Assembly: GCA_030710605.1 (NCBI GenBank)
Contig: CP092863.1
Coordinates: forward strand, 116,688,680-116,752,679
Reading direction: 5' to 3'
DNA: 64,000 bases
DNA from: Cordylochernes scorpioides
Lineage: Eukaryota > Arthropoda > Arachnida > Pseudoscorpiones > Chernetidae
Below are positions 10,886-26,808 of this stretch, piece by piece. Numbering within the stretch: position 1 is the stretch's first letter; every line of letters starts with the position of its first letter. The notes under the pieces are model-generated. The model saw nothing but the letters and a program-made list of their open reading frames with translations, ran no database searches and was not told the origin of the DNA. Position numbers and translations under genes: made by a program.

Positions 10886-11277
10886 TATAGAAGTAGTAGA
10901 ATAGTTACCGTATCCATCTGGAAGAGATGGGCAGTTCCCTGGAAATGATTATCTTTGTTGATATTCTTCCCTTATCAACAAGCCACAGAATAAAACTTCC
11001 CAGCCAATTTTTACCACGGTGCAATGAACTTTTATCACCTAGAGGTTGTGCTAGAGATGAACAAAACCCATTAAAACAACCTCTATGTAATTATGGTTGT
11101 TATGTAATTTGGTAAAATAAACAGGCAACTCATTAAATGATATCCATTCTCTATTTCTAAGTGTGTGTAAATATAAAAGGTACTATTGTATCTTTAACAC
11201 TTCTATCACTTAAATTTAATAAAATATTTTTAAAACTACTTTAAAATTTGAAATAAAGAAAAAAATCTGACCTTATA

Positions 11278-11460
11278 TTGTTGTTTCTTATCCCCTTGTG
11301 TAAAGATTACACGAATTGCATGAGTTCATGCTCCTCTGAGCTGTTTTATGATGAGCAGCGGCCTCTCCCAAAGGTCCTGTTTAGTGCATCTAATGCAAGC
11401 CAAAATGTGACCTTATATTGTAATGATGAAAATTTAAACGGAACAGCATGGATTCACCAG
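11278..11460 (-). pseudogene. LINE ORF2 C-terminal debris
   Basis: The minus strand encodes a fragment like ACIRCTKQDLWER, the same as the better copy at 17424-17741. It is interrupted and short. A further relative lies near 25195-25480. Confidence 0.5.
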
Positions 11461-13307
11461 TGATGAACCATGTCCTCCCATTCCACTATAAAGTATGTAG
11501 AATATATATATTTTTAAAAAGAGTAGTGCCAAAAATATTTCTGTCAGTTTTCAAGTTGTTTCAAAAAATGCTGTCTGGCATCTTAGTCAAGTTTCCAAAA
11601 TTTCAATTTATTCAACTCCAATCAGCAGTAAATGTATAGCACCCCCACATTCTATCAAACCCTAACAGTGATGTAAATAATGATTATACCCTTGCTCTCT
11701 GGTGTGGTTGAACTTATACAAGAATTTGGAGATATTGAATCAATTTTTTTTTCTTCAGAAAAAAAAAAAATGTACCCAATTTAAGATTCAATGCTGAGTC
11801 ATGACTTTCAAAAATTGATAGTTTATGCCATTCTTCCACTCACCTTCCATTGATATGTAGAACAACAGAATGGAACAAAAAGACAATGTAAAATAAGTAA
11901 AACATGCGTGACAACACCTTTGTTACTGCTAGCTTATCTATTCAATGTGAGTTTAAAGTAAAATAATGGAAAAATGAATGGGGTCGTGCAACTTAAATTT
12001 GATAATGACTTATGCAAATCTATGACAAAATAAATATTGTATTTATTCTGATAGGTGGTGTTAGCTATCATACATTGACATGCTCAATTAGATGCCTCAA
12101 TCACTGTTCAATTTGACACAAATACTCCTACCAAAGCCACTGTATATATTTGTAGTTGGGGCTGTCAACAATATATTTGGAATTCTGATATTTATGTATC
12201 TACATATTTGTTCATCCCTCCTCACATATTTTAATCTTATTTTGGTTCCGCTTTGAAGTGCCAAGTGAACCCGGGGCTATTTTTAAAGCAGACTCAACAA
12301 CTTGGACTAAACATGTGTCTAAAAAAAGAAACTTTTTTTTGCACAGCACCATGTTTGTACATTCAAGGGAAATATATATAAAACCTTTCTTTATATCCAT
12401 TCAAAGATAAAACTTTAAAAAGTGAAAAATGTCTGTTGGTTGTCTACAAATGTGCCTCATATAGAAAGTAGTCTTGTACTCCTACAAGGTGCCAGAGCCC
12501 AGTTTGGATACTTGCAGTTAGTGGTCAAAATGGTGACCTATTGGAGATGGATGTCTGTTGTATTGTTTGCTCATGGCAGGTTCCTATTCATAAAAAAAAA
12601 ATTGTGATAATTTTATTCTAATCAAATAGAAAAGCTTGCAAACTATATTTCTTCAACTTTTTTTTTTTTTAAATTACTGCATGAAAGAAAGTAATAAAGC
12701 TCTTTTTCTTCCCACACACACTTGGGATATTATATTTAAAATATTTTATGAGAGATTCTTTAAAAAAAAAATGTTTTAAAGGTAAACTTGGTCTTTTACT
12801 CTCTCTCACCCCCTCTGAATGAATGGCCCACAAAGAATGTGCTAAAAAAAAACCCTAAACATTGAAAGCGAGGGTGTAGAGTTTGTCAAACAAGAGAAGT
12901 TGTGGCCGGGGAGTGCAATACTGTCTGTCTGTTCTGGAAATAGCCGGGTGGACAGGTCACTCGACTGGCCCAGTAATAGAAACAAGAGGCATCAGATAGA
13001 AGACTGCTAGTGGGCCGACAGTCCGTATGTGTAGGTTGGTTAAATATAGCCTTGCTGGAACCTTTCCCAGCTTAACTATAGCTGCCCTTCTTTCCCCCCG
13101 TGTCAACTACCGCCTCAAGTTTACAGACCTACCACACAATACTTGGTGGTTTCTTATAGTATTCCACCTTACAACTTGTGCACTCTGTGATAATCAGACT
13201 TTTTTACTGGATGGAGATACATTTTTAGAATTTATATGGGCTCTATTATATTGTAAAACTTGTCATAAGCATTTATAGTAGCCAACCTCTGTAAAGGAAA
13301 ACACCTA

Positions 13308-13505
13308 CACACATGGACAAAACTTAAGGAAGTTGTACCTTTTAGCATGTATATCTGGATTCAGACAATAACTTGAGAGATATTTGATACACAGTGACCT
13401 TTATTGAAGACACCCAAGATAACTAAATGTGAACAAAATTGCCTCTATCTCCTTAAAAAATAAAATAAAATAGATGACTGGCAACATAAAAAGATTTTCT
13501 ACCTC
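13308..13505 (+). mobile_element. Tc1/mariner-type MITE in coronin intron
   Basis: ACATGGACAAAACTTAAGGA is followed by a body shared with the copies at 9230, 10690 and 31868. It lies about 200 bp upstream of the first visible coronin exon. Confidence 0.6.
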
Positions 13506-13687
13506 CTTTTGTGAAGGAATTTTAGGTAATGTGATTCCATTGATGCCTAAATACATGGTTTGTTAATGATGTTGTTATTATCTTCAGACAAAAGTCTGCC
13601 AGGAGCCTGGGAGAATTATAGACAGACATTACTATTGCACCACTTTACTTTTGTCTGTATCACCAAATTGTACCTTGTGATGCCTAA

Positions 13688-18179
<4,492 letters not shown>

Positions 18180-18852
18180 CTCTCTGCGCCATTTTACGGT
18201 ACCAAATACCAAAGAAAGGATCACACGCTCTCTAATCCCACGTTAATATAATCGGAGGAGGAGGCCACGCCACATCTATTTTTCTATATCTCCAGCAAAT
18301 GTGACAGTTTTAGGCACATTTTTCTTTCTTTCTTCTTTCTGTTGAATATTTAAAAAAAGAATAATTTTATCCGATATAACACCCTCCTCTCCAATGGACA
18401 AGAAGCACCATGCCCCACCCAACCCAACAGAATAGTCTGCGCGGTCACACACACTTTCTTTTGTACATATTTACATATATTCGGATATGTTTTTATTTTG
18501 CTATGCAAATTACACACTCATCTCCCTCAAGTCCAAAATTTTTTTAAAATTATATATATATATAATTTTTTTTTTCTCTTCTTTTGATTGCCAAAACTTT
18601 TTTTTTTTTTTAATCAAGTCTTTTTTTAGAAAGCAAATTACTTACTAATTCATCCTTCCATACAGTAGTAGAATCTCCAGCTTCCTCCTTTTTTTTTTTT
18701 TTAATAATTATTAATTTATTATTTTTTATACATAGTAAGAATATTAATTGTGCCAAACCTTCTCCTCTAGTTCTTCCTTTTTATCTTCCTTATAGCCTTT
18801 CCACTCATAGCGGTGTCAGGTGCCAATTTTGCCTTTTTTTTGTATTAATAAA
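18180..18852 (+). other. Probable coronin 3' UTR
   Basis: Follows the coronin stop. An AATAAA signal lies at 18847-18852, embedded in A/T-rich sequence with long T-runs. The UTR end is inferred only from that hexamer. Confidence 0.4.
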
Positions 18853-19470
18853 TTTATAAATTCAATTTTTTTTTTCGGTTTTAAAGTTCTCACAATATTT
18901 CCAGCAAAACAATAAAAATCATTAATTTTTTTATATAAAATTTACATAACTGAAAAAAAAATTTTTTTTAGTTTTTTTTATATGGTAAAAAAAAAAGTCC
19001 AAAATTCTAGTCTTAATGAATTTTTTTTTTAATTACAGAATATATATTATAAAATAATACAAACAACACTGATATGAATACTCCTAAAAAAATCATACAA
19101 CTCACATTTTTTAGTTTTTTTTTTACAGTACAATTTGGAATAAAAGCTGGTACTTAATATATTTGGTACTAATTTAGTTTTTTTTTTTTTTTTTTACAAT
19201 GCAAACTACTATTTTTTTCATGCTTTTTGCTTTCCAATGGTCACATAAACAATCTCTATTTTTGTAATATATAATTTTTCCCCTCCCTCTCTCTATCTTC
19301 TTGACTCTGGCAAAGATTGCTCAATGTTTTGATGGGGTGTGGTAACATAATTGCCGCCACAATAAAATAGTATTTTGATGCAGGTGGTTTCCTTGATTCT
19401 TTTTTACCTGCTTCTTTGACAGTATGTATGGGGAGGAATATACAAATGTGTGAATTTTTCATTAATATAA
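18853..19470. other. A/T homopolymer-rich spacer, no gene seen
   Basis: Many T and A runs of 8-17 bases and no ORF with coding character. Length calls in this stretch are unreliable in any long-read assembly. Confidence 0.6.
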
Positions 19471-19474
19471 CTTG

Positions 19475-20133
19475 ATAAGGTACAATTTGGATTTATAGAT
19501 TATAAACACAAGGTCTTCTTCTTTCTTATCTCCACTCAATCATATTAGGATATCAAGTTGTGACCCTTGATGGTATCAGTTTGACAACCATCATGACTGG
19601 GTGAAGTAGAATGCGTCTGCCTTTGCCATTAATACTGGGAGCACTACTCAGTGGCAGGCCGACTTAGCTCCAAAAGAAATGGCCACCTCTGACATGAGGA
19701 ACAGATGCCATGTGCAGCCGCTCCTAACATGGAGTACAAACACTGCTCATCCTGTATCCCTGAATTAGGAGCCCTTAAAGGGTACTATCAGCCGAGCCAG
19801 CTGAGCCCAGGTTTTTTAGTGAGCTTGTTACGGCTCCCCCTCCTCCTTTTTCATCCGGGCTTGGGACCGTAAAAGGCGGAGTTTAAACACAAGGTAATAA
19901 GACCAAATCCAAATAAATAAATAGTGTGTGATGTTTCGGTAACAGCGTTGTTACCATCTTCATACAAAAGTACTGAATGAGAAATTTTACCACAGCTACT
20001 TTAAACTATTTAAAGCTGTGGTAAAATTTCTCATTCAGTACTTTTGTCTGAAGATGGTAACAACGTTGTTACCAAAATGTTACACACTATTTATTTGGAT
20101 TTGGTCTTATTACCTTGTGTTTATTAATATCAT
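19475..20133. mobile_element. Palindromic element (GGTAATAAGACC family), interrupted by a retroposon
   Basis: The outer edge is ATAAGGTACAATTTGG. After a 369-bp retroposon insertion the palindrome continues at 19884 and runs to the closing ACCTTGTGTTTA near 20129. The centre is a 60-bp inverted repeat (GCTGTGGTAAAATTTCTC and complement). Each arm carries CTGAAGATGGTAACAACG or its complement. Confidence 0.75.
19515..19883 (-). mobile_element. (GAA)n-tailed retroposon with 12-bp target duplication
   Basis: On the minus strand it runs from ACGGTCCCAAGCCCGGATG to GATTGAGTGGAGATAAGAAAG, then (GAA)n. It is flanked by the exact 12-bp repeat TAAACACAAGGT (19503-19514, 19884-19895). A close copy lies at 51622-51978 (+), with fragments near 25300-25480 and 27905-28060. 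Tail and target duplication point to LINE-type priming. I see no ORF, so it is a 5'-truncated LINE end or a SINE-like element. Confidence 0.85.
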
Positions 20134-20144
20134 CACTCCTAATA

Positions 20145-20324
20145 CAGTAGAACCTCTCTGTAAAGGACAACACCTAATTACAGAGCAATAGTGTCCTTTA
20201 GGGAGAGATGTCCTCTTACTGGAGAGTTGCTAAATAGTAAAAATGGTAATTTTGCAAATGAAAACTGTCCTTTGTAGAGAGGAGTCCTCTAGCACGAGTG
20301 TCCTGGAGCATGGAGGTTCTACTG
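20145..20324. mobile_element. Tigger-type MITE, CAGTAGAAC family
   Basis: CAGTAGAACCTCTCTGTAAA to GGAGGTTCTACTG with TA flanks; same internal AAAGGACA motifs as 9916-10085. Confidence 0.85.
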
Positions 20325-20616
20325 TATAAGAAATATTAACTATATTTTATGTATTTGTTTCTTTTTGAAATGAAATTTTCTACTGACCTTACTAATAATG
20401 GGAGGGCCTGGCTCATCAGTGGTGAACCCTCCCAGCAGCTTCAGCCACTTTAATCTACCATACCACTGTATTTTGTGCTGTTTTCCTTTCATATAGATAC
20501 TGAAGCTGACCTCTTGGAAAGGGTTTTATATAAAAGGTTTAAATATACTATGGACATTTTTTTACCGGTATAAAAGTAAAACAGCAAAATCAAATATTCC
20601 ATGGTATGGTAGACTG

Positions 20617-20929
20617 TTTTTTTTTTTTTGCTTATCCCTAGTACACGTGGTACAGGCCATGATAATCATGGTGGGTAGTTAGCGACTGCTTTTTACTGTA
20701 AGCGCACCACATGTCTACACATGTGAAAGCAGTTCGACTTTGCACTTACAAATGTGCCAGAGCCCCGTTTGGTTACTTGCACTCGCTGGTGGGGTTGGAC
20801 TTTTGCAAGAATCTGGGACCATTGGAGCATTTTTTTTTTTTAAACAGAAAAAAGTGTCCAATGCGGGAATCGAACCCGGGTCCTAGTGGTCGAAAACCAA
20901 ACTGTTTACCAGCCTTCCACCGACCTCCC
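20617..20929 (-). mobile_element. tRNA-derived SINE, intact, with 10-bp target duplication
   Basis: The exact repeats TGGTAGACTG at 20607-20616 and 20930-20939 flank a 313-bp element. Its tRNA-like head on the minus strand begins GGGAGGTCGGTGGAAGG and has B-box GGGTTCGATTCCC. The A-tail is the T-run at 20617. The anticodon-loop equivalent reads TTTTCGA; I cannot assign an amino acid safely. This copy defines the element ends for the others at 10512, 15411 and 23106. Confidence 0.9.
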
Positions 20930-21095
20930 TGGTAGACTGGTGAAACTGATGAGCCAGGCCTTCCCATTATTTTATCATTGCAGTAAGGACAGTGGAAAAG
21001 TATTTTATTTCAAAAAGAAATAAACACATCAAAAATAGTTCAAATTGACTATAACAAATGGCATGTTAATCCATCACTGCTAATGATAAGCTAAG

Positions 21096-21269
21096 AAACA
21101 CAAGGTAATAACACCAAATCCAAATAAATAGTGTGTGATGTTTTGGTAACAATGTTGTTACCATCATCATTAACATTCAGTACTGTTGTCTGATGATGGT
21201 CACAACGCTGTTACCAAAACATCACGCACCATTTATTTATTTGGATTTGGTCTTATTACCTTGTGTTTC
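21096..21269. mobile_element. Palindromic element (GGTAATAAGACC family)
   Basis: AACACAAGGTAATAA at one end and TTATTACCTTGTGTTT at the other. The centre holds CTGATGATGGTCACAACG followed by CTGTTACCAAAACATCAC, a hammerhead-like arrangement. Confidence 0.75.
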
Positions 21270-21414
21270 AAATAAAAGTACTGAATGAGAAAAATATCAC
21301 AGCATGTTTTATTATCTAGTTGGTAAACTAACTGTCATCAGTTGTGTAAACAAGATATATCGGGTAAGAAGAATATAATTTTCTAAGAACCCTAAAATAC
21401 TATTCTAATATATA

Positions 21415-21560
21415 CAGTAGAACCTCAATGAGAGGCCACTCTTGATAGAAAACAACACCTCTCTGCAAAGGACAGTTTTCAACACCAAAATGACCTTTTT
21501 TACTATTTAGCAACTCTGGTTCTGTAAATAGGAGTTGTCCTTTAAAGTAAGTTTCTAATG
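21415..21560. mobile_element. Tigger-type MITE, degenerate
   Basis: CAGTAGAACCTCAATGAGAG to AAGTTTCTAATG, flanked by TA; internal AAAGGACA motifs. Confidence 0.7.
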
Positions 21561-21573
21561 TATATTTTGTTAT

Positions 21574-21705
21574 AGAGTTAAACCTGTCTGTAGCGCCCCC
21601 TCTTTGGGACTCACCAAAATAGGATGCTATAGAGAGGTCACTTTTAATGTAAATCGCATCGTACTATGTATTTAGAATCGGGCGCTATAGACAGATTTAA
21701 CTGTA
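21574..21705. mobile_element. Tigger-type MITE, second family (CTATAGCGCC)
   Basis: GAGTTAAACCTGTCTGTAGC and, at the other end, GCTATAGACAGATTTAACTG form TIRs with TA flanks. The longer copy lies at 50444-50604. Confidence 0.75.
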
Positions 21706-21848
21706 AATATATATTTTAAAGACCAATTTATTTAACTGCTAAAGTGAAAACGATATTAGGAAAGCTTAGATCATTAGTGATGATTCTAACAGACCATGTC
21801 TATTGTACTGTCTAAATAACTATAGGGCAATAATGCACCATCTATTAT

Positions 21849-22262
21849 TCTATATACAATTACGAGCGTCATGCGTGGCCTCTGTCACGGTTTGCTTTTT
21901 TTTTGGAATGGCGCCCTCCTATTGGTCGGCTACGATCACGCCACCTTTGCCCCCCCCCCCATCATGCCCCCCCCACCCCACTCACCTTTTCGTTTATGTA
22001 ATTATTGTGTTGGAGCGGGTCGCTCCTTAAATAAATGCATATATTAGTTAATAACCAAATGGAATCCTCTCTTTCTTTTTCCCAGTAAGAGACGCCTACG
22101 GAAGCCAACAGTACATAGCCAGATAAAGCACATAGGCTATAGTTATTAACTAAAATATGCATTTATTTAAGGCGCCAATTTATAATTGTAACAAATAGTA
22201 TTTGAATCAAAACATTCACACAATCGGGTAAAACACGGGCGTTGCCCGGGTCATTCGGCTAG
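21849..22262 (+). mobile_element. Non-autonomous Helitron
   Basis: 5' TCTATATACAATTACGAGCG, 3' hairpin CACGGGC/GCCCGGG and CTAG at 22259-22262 followed by T. No ORF; contains a poly-C run. It is nearly repeated by the next Helitron and by the minus-strand copy at 25941-26260. Confidence 0.85.
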
Positions 22263-22265
22263 TAT

Positions 22266-22719
22266 TCTATATACAGTTACGAGCGTCATTCCTTCCTCAT
22301 CTCCTAATCAACAATCAGTCATCAGTTTTCATCTCTGTCACCGTTGGCTTTTTTTTTTTTGGAATGGCGCCCTCCTATTGGTTGGCTACGGTCACGCCAC
22401 CTTTGCCCCCCCCCATCATGCCCCCCCCCCCCCCCCCCCCACTCACCTTTTCGTTTATGTAATTATTGTGTTGGAGCGGGTCGCTCCTTAAATAAATGCA
22501 TATATTAGTTAATAACCAAATGGAATCCTCTCTTTCTTTTTCCCTGTAAGAGACGCCTATGGAAGCCAACAGTACATAGACAGATAAAGCACATAGGCTA
22601 TAGTTATTAACTAACATATGCATTTATATAAGGCGCCAATTTATAATTGTAACAAATAGTATTTGAATAAAAACATTCAATCGGGTAAAACACGGGCATT
22701 GCCCGGGTCATTCGGCTAG
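22266..22719 (+). mobile_element. Non-autonomous Helitron, tandem with the previous one
   Basis: 5' TCTATATACAGTTACGAGCG, 3' hairpin and CTAG at 22716-22719 followed by T. Only three bases separate it from the end of its neighbour. It contains a C-run of 18, probably of uncertain length. Confidence 0.85.
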
Positions 22720-22914
22720 TATGTATATATATATAAGAAAAGAAAACATTCAGGCATGGAAGTTTCTCTTTTACACATAAAATATAAACTTCCACTATCC
22801 TTACTGCAATGTAGAATCTTGTTTTTTTAATGTGAAAAAAGAAACTTTTGTGTTTAAATGTTTTCCTTTCTTATTGAAATGTCTGTTGAGTTTTAAAAAT
22901 TGTAAAAAAAAAAA

Positions 22915-22977
22915 TGCATCGGCCGGGAATCGAACCCGGGGCGCCCGCATGGCAGGCGAGCATTCTACCACTGAACC
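22915..22977 (-). tRNA. tRNA-Gly(GCC)-like pseudogene, acceptor truncated
   Basis: The minus-strand sequence matches tRNA-Gly(GCC) from near the end of the acceptor stem through the T-arm, but the 5' acceptor strand is replaced by AAAGCAAACG. It carries the same 3' extension (ACAATTTTTAAAACTCA) as the other tRNA-Gly copies, so they share ancestry as a mobile unit. Confidence 0.65.
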
Positions 22978-23105
22978 AAAAGCAAACGGTGACAGAATTG
23001 TTGATGACTCTGATATTTTAATAATCCAAATTGTGCCTTATCAATGTATCATGTTATAATTTCTACAACTGCCTTATTAAGCGCCTATATATATATTTTT
23101 AACTT

Positions 23106-23152
23106 ATTATCCCTAGTACATGTGGTACAGACCAGGATAATCATGGTGCTTT
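23106..23152 (-). mobile_element. SINE 3' end fragment
   Basis: ATCCCTAGTACATGTGGTAC, then GATAATCATGG, matches the last 45 bp of the SINE. Confidence 0.6.
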
Positions 23153-23179
23153 TCCTGTCTATGTACAGATTTATGGTCT

Positions 23180-23714
23180 ATGTATACAAGTTATTTGCAA
23201 ATTGTGTTGCAAATTTGCCCTTTGGCTCGCAAGCAGCACTCTAGCGGTGAAGATGGGAGGTAATATCAGCTGACCTAATGTACATGTAAAACGTGTTTTA
23301 ACAGGACATAGAGAAAAATCTGGAAAAGATATTTTTCGGATTTTTAGTCAAGAAAAATAAATTGACAGGTTCTGGGAAAAAAAGTAGTTGTTTTTTATTC
23401 AGAAAATGATGATGACAATATTGCTGTATCATATTTGATTATCAGATACAAAATTATATCCGGAAAAATTCCAAAAAGCAGAGACCACGGGTGAAGCCAG
23501 TTCATTTTTAGTATGCAGGAACAAAATTCTAACAGAAAAACATTCATTCGAGCAGAAGACACAAAGCCAGATCATCTCTTTATAAAAATATCGCTTCTCA
23601 GACACAAAGTTTGGAGCGGGACGTTTCACAAGAATGGCATCCACGGTGCCAATTTATAATTGTAACAAATAGTATTTGAATAAAGGCATTTAATCGGGTT
23701 AAACCCAGGCATTG
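23180..23714 (+). mobile_element. Helitron, 5'-truncated
   Basis: Shares its body with the minus-strand Helitron at 28829-29536 (GCAAATTTGCC, CAGCTGACCTAATGTACATG, GCGGGACGTTTCACAAG). It ends in the GCCCGGG hairpin arm and GGCTAG followed by T. The 5' terminus is missing. Confidence 0.8.
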
Positions 23715-23730
23715 CCCGGGTCATTCGGCT

Positions 23731-23858
23731 AGTAGATTATAAACACAAGGTAATAAGACCAAATCCAAATAAATAAATAGTGTGACGTTTCGGTAACAGC
23801 GTTGTTACTGAAACATCACACTATTTATTTATTTGGATTTGGTCTTATTACCTTGTGA
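23731..23858. mobile_element. Palindromic element (GGTAATAAGACC family), short form
   Basis: The arms ACACAAGGTAATAAGACC meet at a hairpin, GGTAACAGCGTTGTTAC, flanked by GTTTC and GAAAC. Confidence 0.75.
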
Positions 23859-23866
23859 ACATGATA

Positions 23867-24035
23867 CAATAGAATCTCTACGAGTGGACACCTCTCTACA
23901 AAGGACAGTTTTCATCACCAAAATGACCCTTTATATCAATTATCAACTCTCCAGTAAGAGGGTACCTCTTCCTAAAAGACCCTATGACTGTATTTGGCTC
24001 TGAAACTAGATGTCCTTTACAGGAAGGTTCTACTG
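23867..24035. mobile_element. Tigger-type MITE, CAGTAGAAC family
   Basis: CAATAGAATCTCTACGAGTG to GGAAGGTTCTACTG with TA flanks. Confidence 0.75.
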
Positions 24036-24117
24036 TATAGTATCTCTTCATAAAGTACTCTCTACAAATTTCTGATGTGGTTATTAAATCCTATAGCTCT
24101 ATTTTTATATTTGATAC

Positions 24118-24356
24118 TTAAGGTACAATTTGGATTATCGATTAGAAACACAAGGTAAAATACCAATTACCAAAATTAATGAAATGTTTGTGACATTTCA
24201 GTAACAACGGTACTTTTAAACACAAGCTAATAAGACCAAATAAATAAATAGTGTGACGTTTCGGTAACAACGCTGTTACTGAAACGTCATACACTATTTA
24301 TTATTTGGATTTGGTCTTATTACCTTGTGTTTATAATCTATAATCCAAATTGTGCC
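24118..24356. mobile_element. Palindromic element (GGTAATAAGACC family), composite
   Basis: A degenerate left part (24118-24215) is followed by a clean palindrome (24218-24356) whose core is GACGTTTCGGTAACAACG plus CTGTTACTGAAACGTC. The outer edge ends AATTGTGCCTTATC, as in the 9360 copy. Confidence 0.7.
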
Positions 24357-24399
24357 TTATCAACAGTACTTTTGTCTGATTATGGTGTCAACACTGTTT

Positions 24400-25940
24400 T
24401 GAAAAGATAAACCTCAAACTGACATAGCAATTTATTTTATGTAAGGCAAAATTATAATTTATAAAACACTAGAGAGATAAAGAGAAAAGTTTAAAGAAAA
24501 GCAAAATATTATTTGAATTGTTAATCTGTACATAAACTAAAAAGTGTATTTTGCTATAAAATTTTTATTTTCTCAAGAACATGTGGTACAGGCAGATATG
24601 GTGGGTAGTTAGTGACAGCCTTTTAGTGTAATTACACACCCATTCCAGCAGTTCAACTTTTTAAACCATCTTAGCAGCAATTCTCAACTCAGACCTTGAT
24701 TTTGACTCCTTCAAATGCCTACAAAAAATAAATATCCATGAAAAAAAAAAAATACAAGAATCAACATTCTGTCATTGGTATCGGAACCAAAATCCTGGAG
24801 CTATTCTGGAATGTGGGATGAACTGACAGGCATCAACCTGAATTTCCAGGCTTAAAACTGGCAGCCATACAAGACCGCTCCTTTTCCAGGATGGTGTAAA
24901 GGCTTTTCCACAATGCACCATCTGCAGGAGCAAAGAGACCTCACCAGACCACCTCTTGGAATGTATGGAAGCCTTAAGACAGGACCTATATTCCAACCCT
25001 ACCAAGATTATAAATTTAATCCATGAATTTAGTCTCCATGACATTGTATATTTATACTGATTATTTGAACTCACTGGTGGGGTTGGAGTTGTCCAAGAAT
25101 TAGGGGCCATTGAAACATAAGGCTCAAAGTAGGATAATGCTACACCATTTCAACCAAATAGGGAAATTATAGGAATTGGAGGATTCAGAATTGGAAAAAA
25201 AAAAAAATTCTTATTCCTGTGTGCAAAGATTACACAAATTCCATGATCTCATGGAATGAGGTGCAGCTTTAGTTGATGATGGCACATGATCCAGGCAAAC
25301 TTGGGGGAAAGTCTTGACTTTGCCTGTAATTTGAGGCCGTTCCTAACATGGAAGCAGACACCCTTGCTGCCAACTCTAACATTAGTACAGATGCAGCTCT
25401 TCTGTATCCCTGGAGAGGAACCCTTGCTGAGGTCTATTAATTGGGTCAGTTGAACTCAGGATTTTTAAAGAGGTCTACTCCTCTTTCTAACAATTCTGCT
25501 GTTGGTCTATGCCTGCTTCTTCGTCAGAGTTATTCTGCTTGTTTCACAGCTGACCTTCATATATGAAGGTCGTTCCCCTATCTACCACCTGGGGTAGCGC
25601 TAGAGCAGTCAGCTCTGCCGAGGGTATTAAATGATGAGCTCCCAAGAATAATAATAAACATCCCAAATAGGGATTATGATCAACTCTTACAACAAACTTT
25701 CATACTAGATAAATTTCAACATCAATTGATTTAAATCTCCTGGATATTAATTAAACAAATGCTACAGCTTTCTGGAGATAAGTTTCTCCAGAAACCTGTA
25801 GCGTTTGTTTAAACTTTCACGCTGATTAATAGTGTTTGAAAGAGGGTTTGAAGTCCACTCTTCCAAAAAAGTTTTTAGTTCAAGGAGGGGGTTGAGACAA
25901 GCTCCAAAAAGTATTCCTAAAACATCCCAGATATATTCTA
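24400..25940. other. Repeat debris, no confident gene
   Basis: Contains weak SINE matches (24585-24660 and 25065-25110), LINE/retroposon relics (25195-25480), and a hairpin at 25752-25815 (arms AAACAAATGCTACAG and TTTCTGGAGA with complements). The 112-codon minus ORF at 24772-25110 overlaps the repeat debris and I do not believe it is a gene. Confidence 0.5.
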
Positions 25941-26260
25941 CTAGCCGAATGACCCGGGCAACGCCCGTGTTTTACCCGATTGAATGTTTTTATTCAAATA
26001 CTATTTGTTACAATTATATACAAAAAGAGAGGATTCCATTTAGTTATTAACTAATATATGCATTTATTTAAGGAGCGACCCGCTCCAACACAATAGTTAC
26101 AAAAACGAAAAAGCGAGTGGGGGGCAAAGGTGGCGTGATCGTAACCAACCAATAGGAGGGCGCCATTCCAAAAAAAAAAAAGCAAACGGTGACAGAGATG
26201 ACAAATGATTAGGAGATGAAGAATTAAGAACGGATGACGCGCTCGTAACTGTATATTCTA
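25941..26260 (-). mobile_element. Non-autonomous Helitron
   Basis: Complement of CTAG at 25941-25944, then the GCCCGGG hairpin. The body matches the 21849 and 22266 copies (GGAGCGACCCGCTCCAAC, GGCGCCATTCC) and ends in the complement of ATATACAGTTACGAGC. Confidence 0.8.
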
Positions 26261-26808
26261 TTAAATTCAGGTCCCAAGCTGGAAATCTAGAACTGGACGA
26301 TTTATTTTTAAAAATCTTCATTATTTATATTTACTTTGTGATTTATCCATTTATATTTTTTACAATTCTCACAATATATCAAAGTTAAATATTTGTCCAA
26401 GGTAGGGCTTAGTTGACCTGTAGTGAGCTGGCTAGAAGGGGTTAAGGAAGCTACCGGAAGGTCACTAGATGAGCTGTGAGTGATGGTCACTAACAGATCA
26501 AATTGGAGAATATTTGTCCATATTGTCACCAAATTTTGACTTGATGGACACTAACAAGAGCTTAGTTTGGGAAAATGTTTCCTTCATACAAACATTTTTT
26601 TTTTTTGACGTTCATACAAAAAATAAAATAGGTTCTCAACACACACTATTTAGTGTATTGTGAGAAAATTGTTGAATAATTTAAGAATTTGAGTTTTTTT
26701 TTTTTCAAGATTAGGAAAAGTTTAATGGATTTTTTAATTGCTTTGTACATTATAAAAGCCTTAATTAAAATACCATCATTGAATTCTTAACAGAGTTGAG
26801 CTCAATTT

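Noticed and set aside
24772-25110. 112-codon minus-strand ORF
   Set aside because: Overlaps SINE-like and LINE-like debris and has no coding signature.
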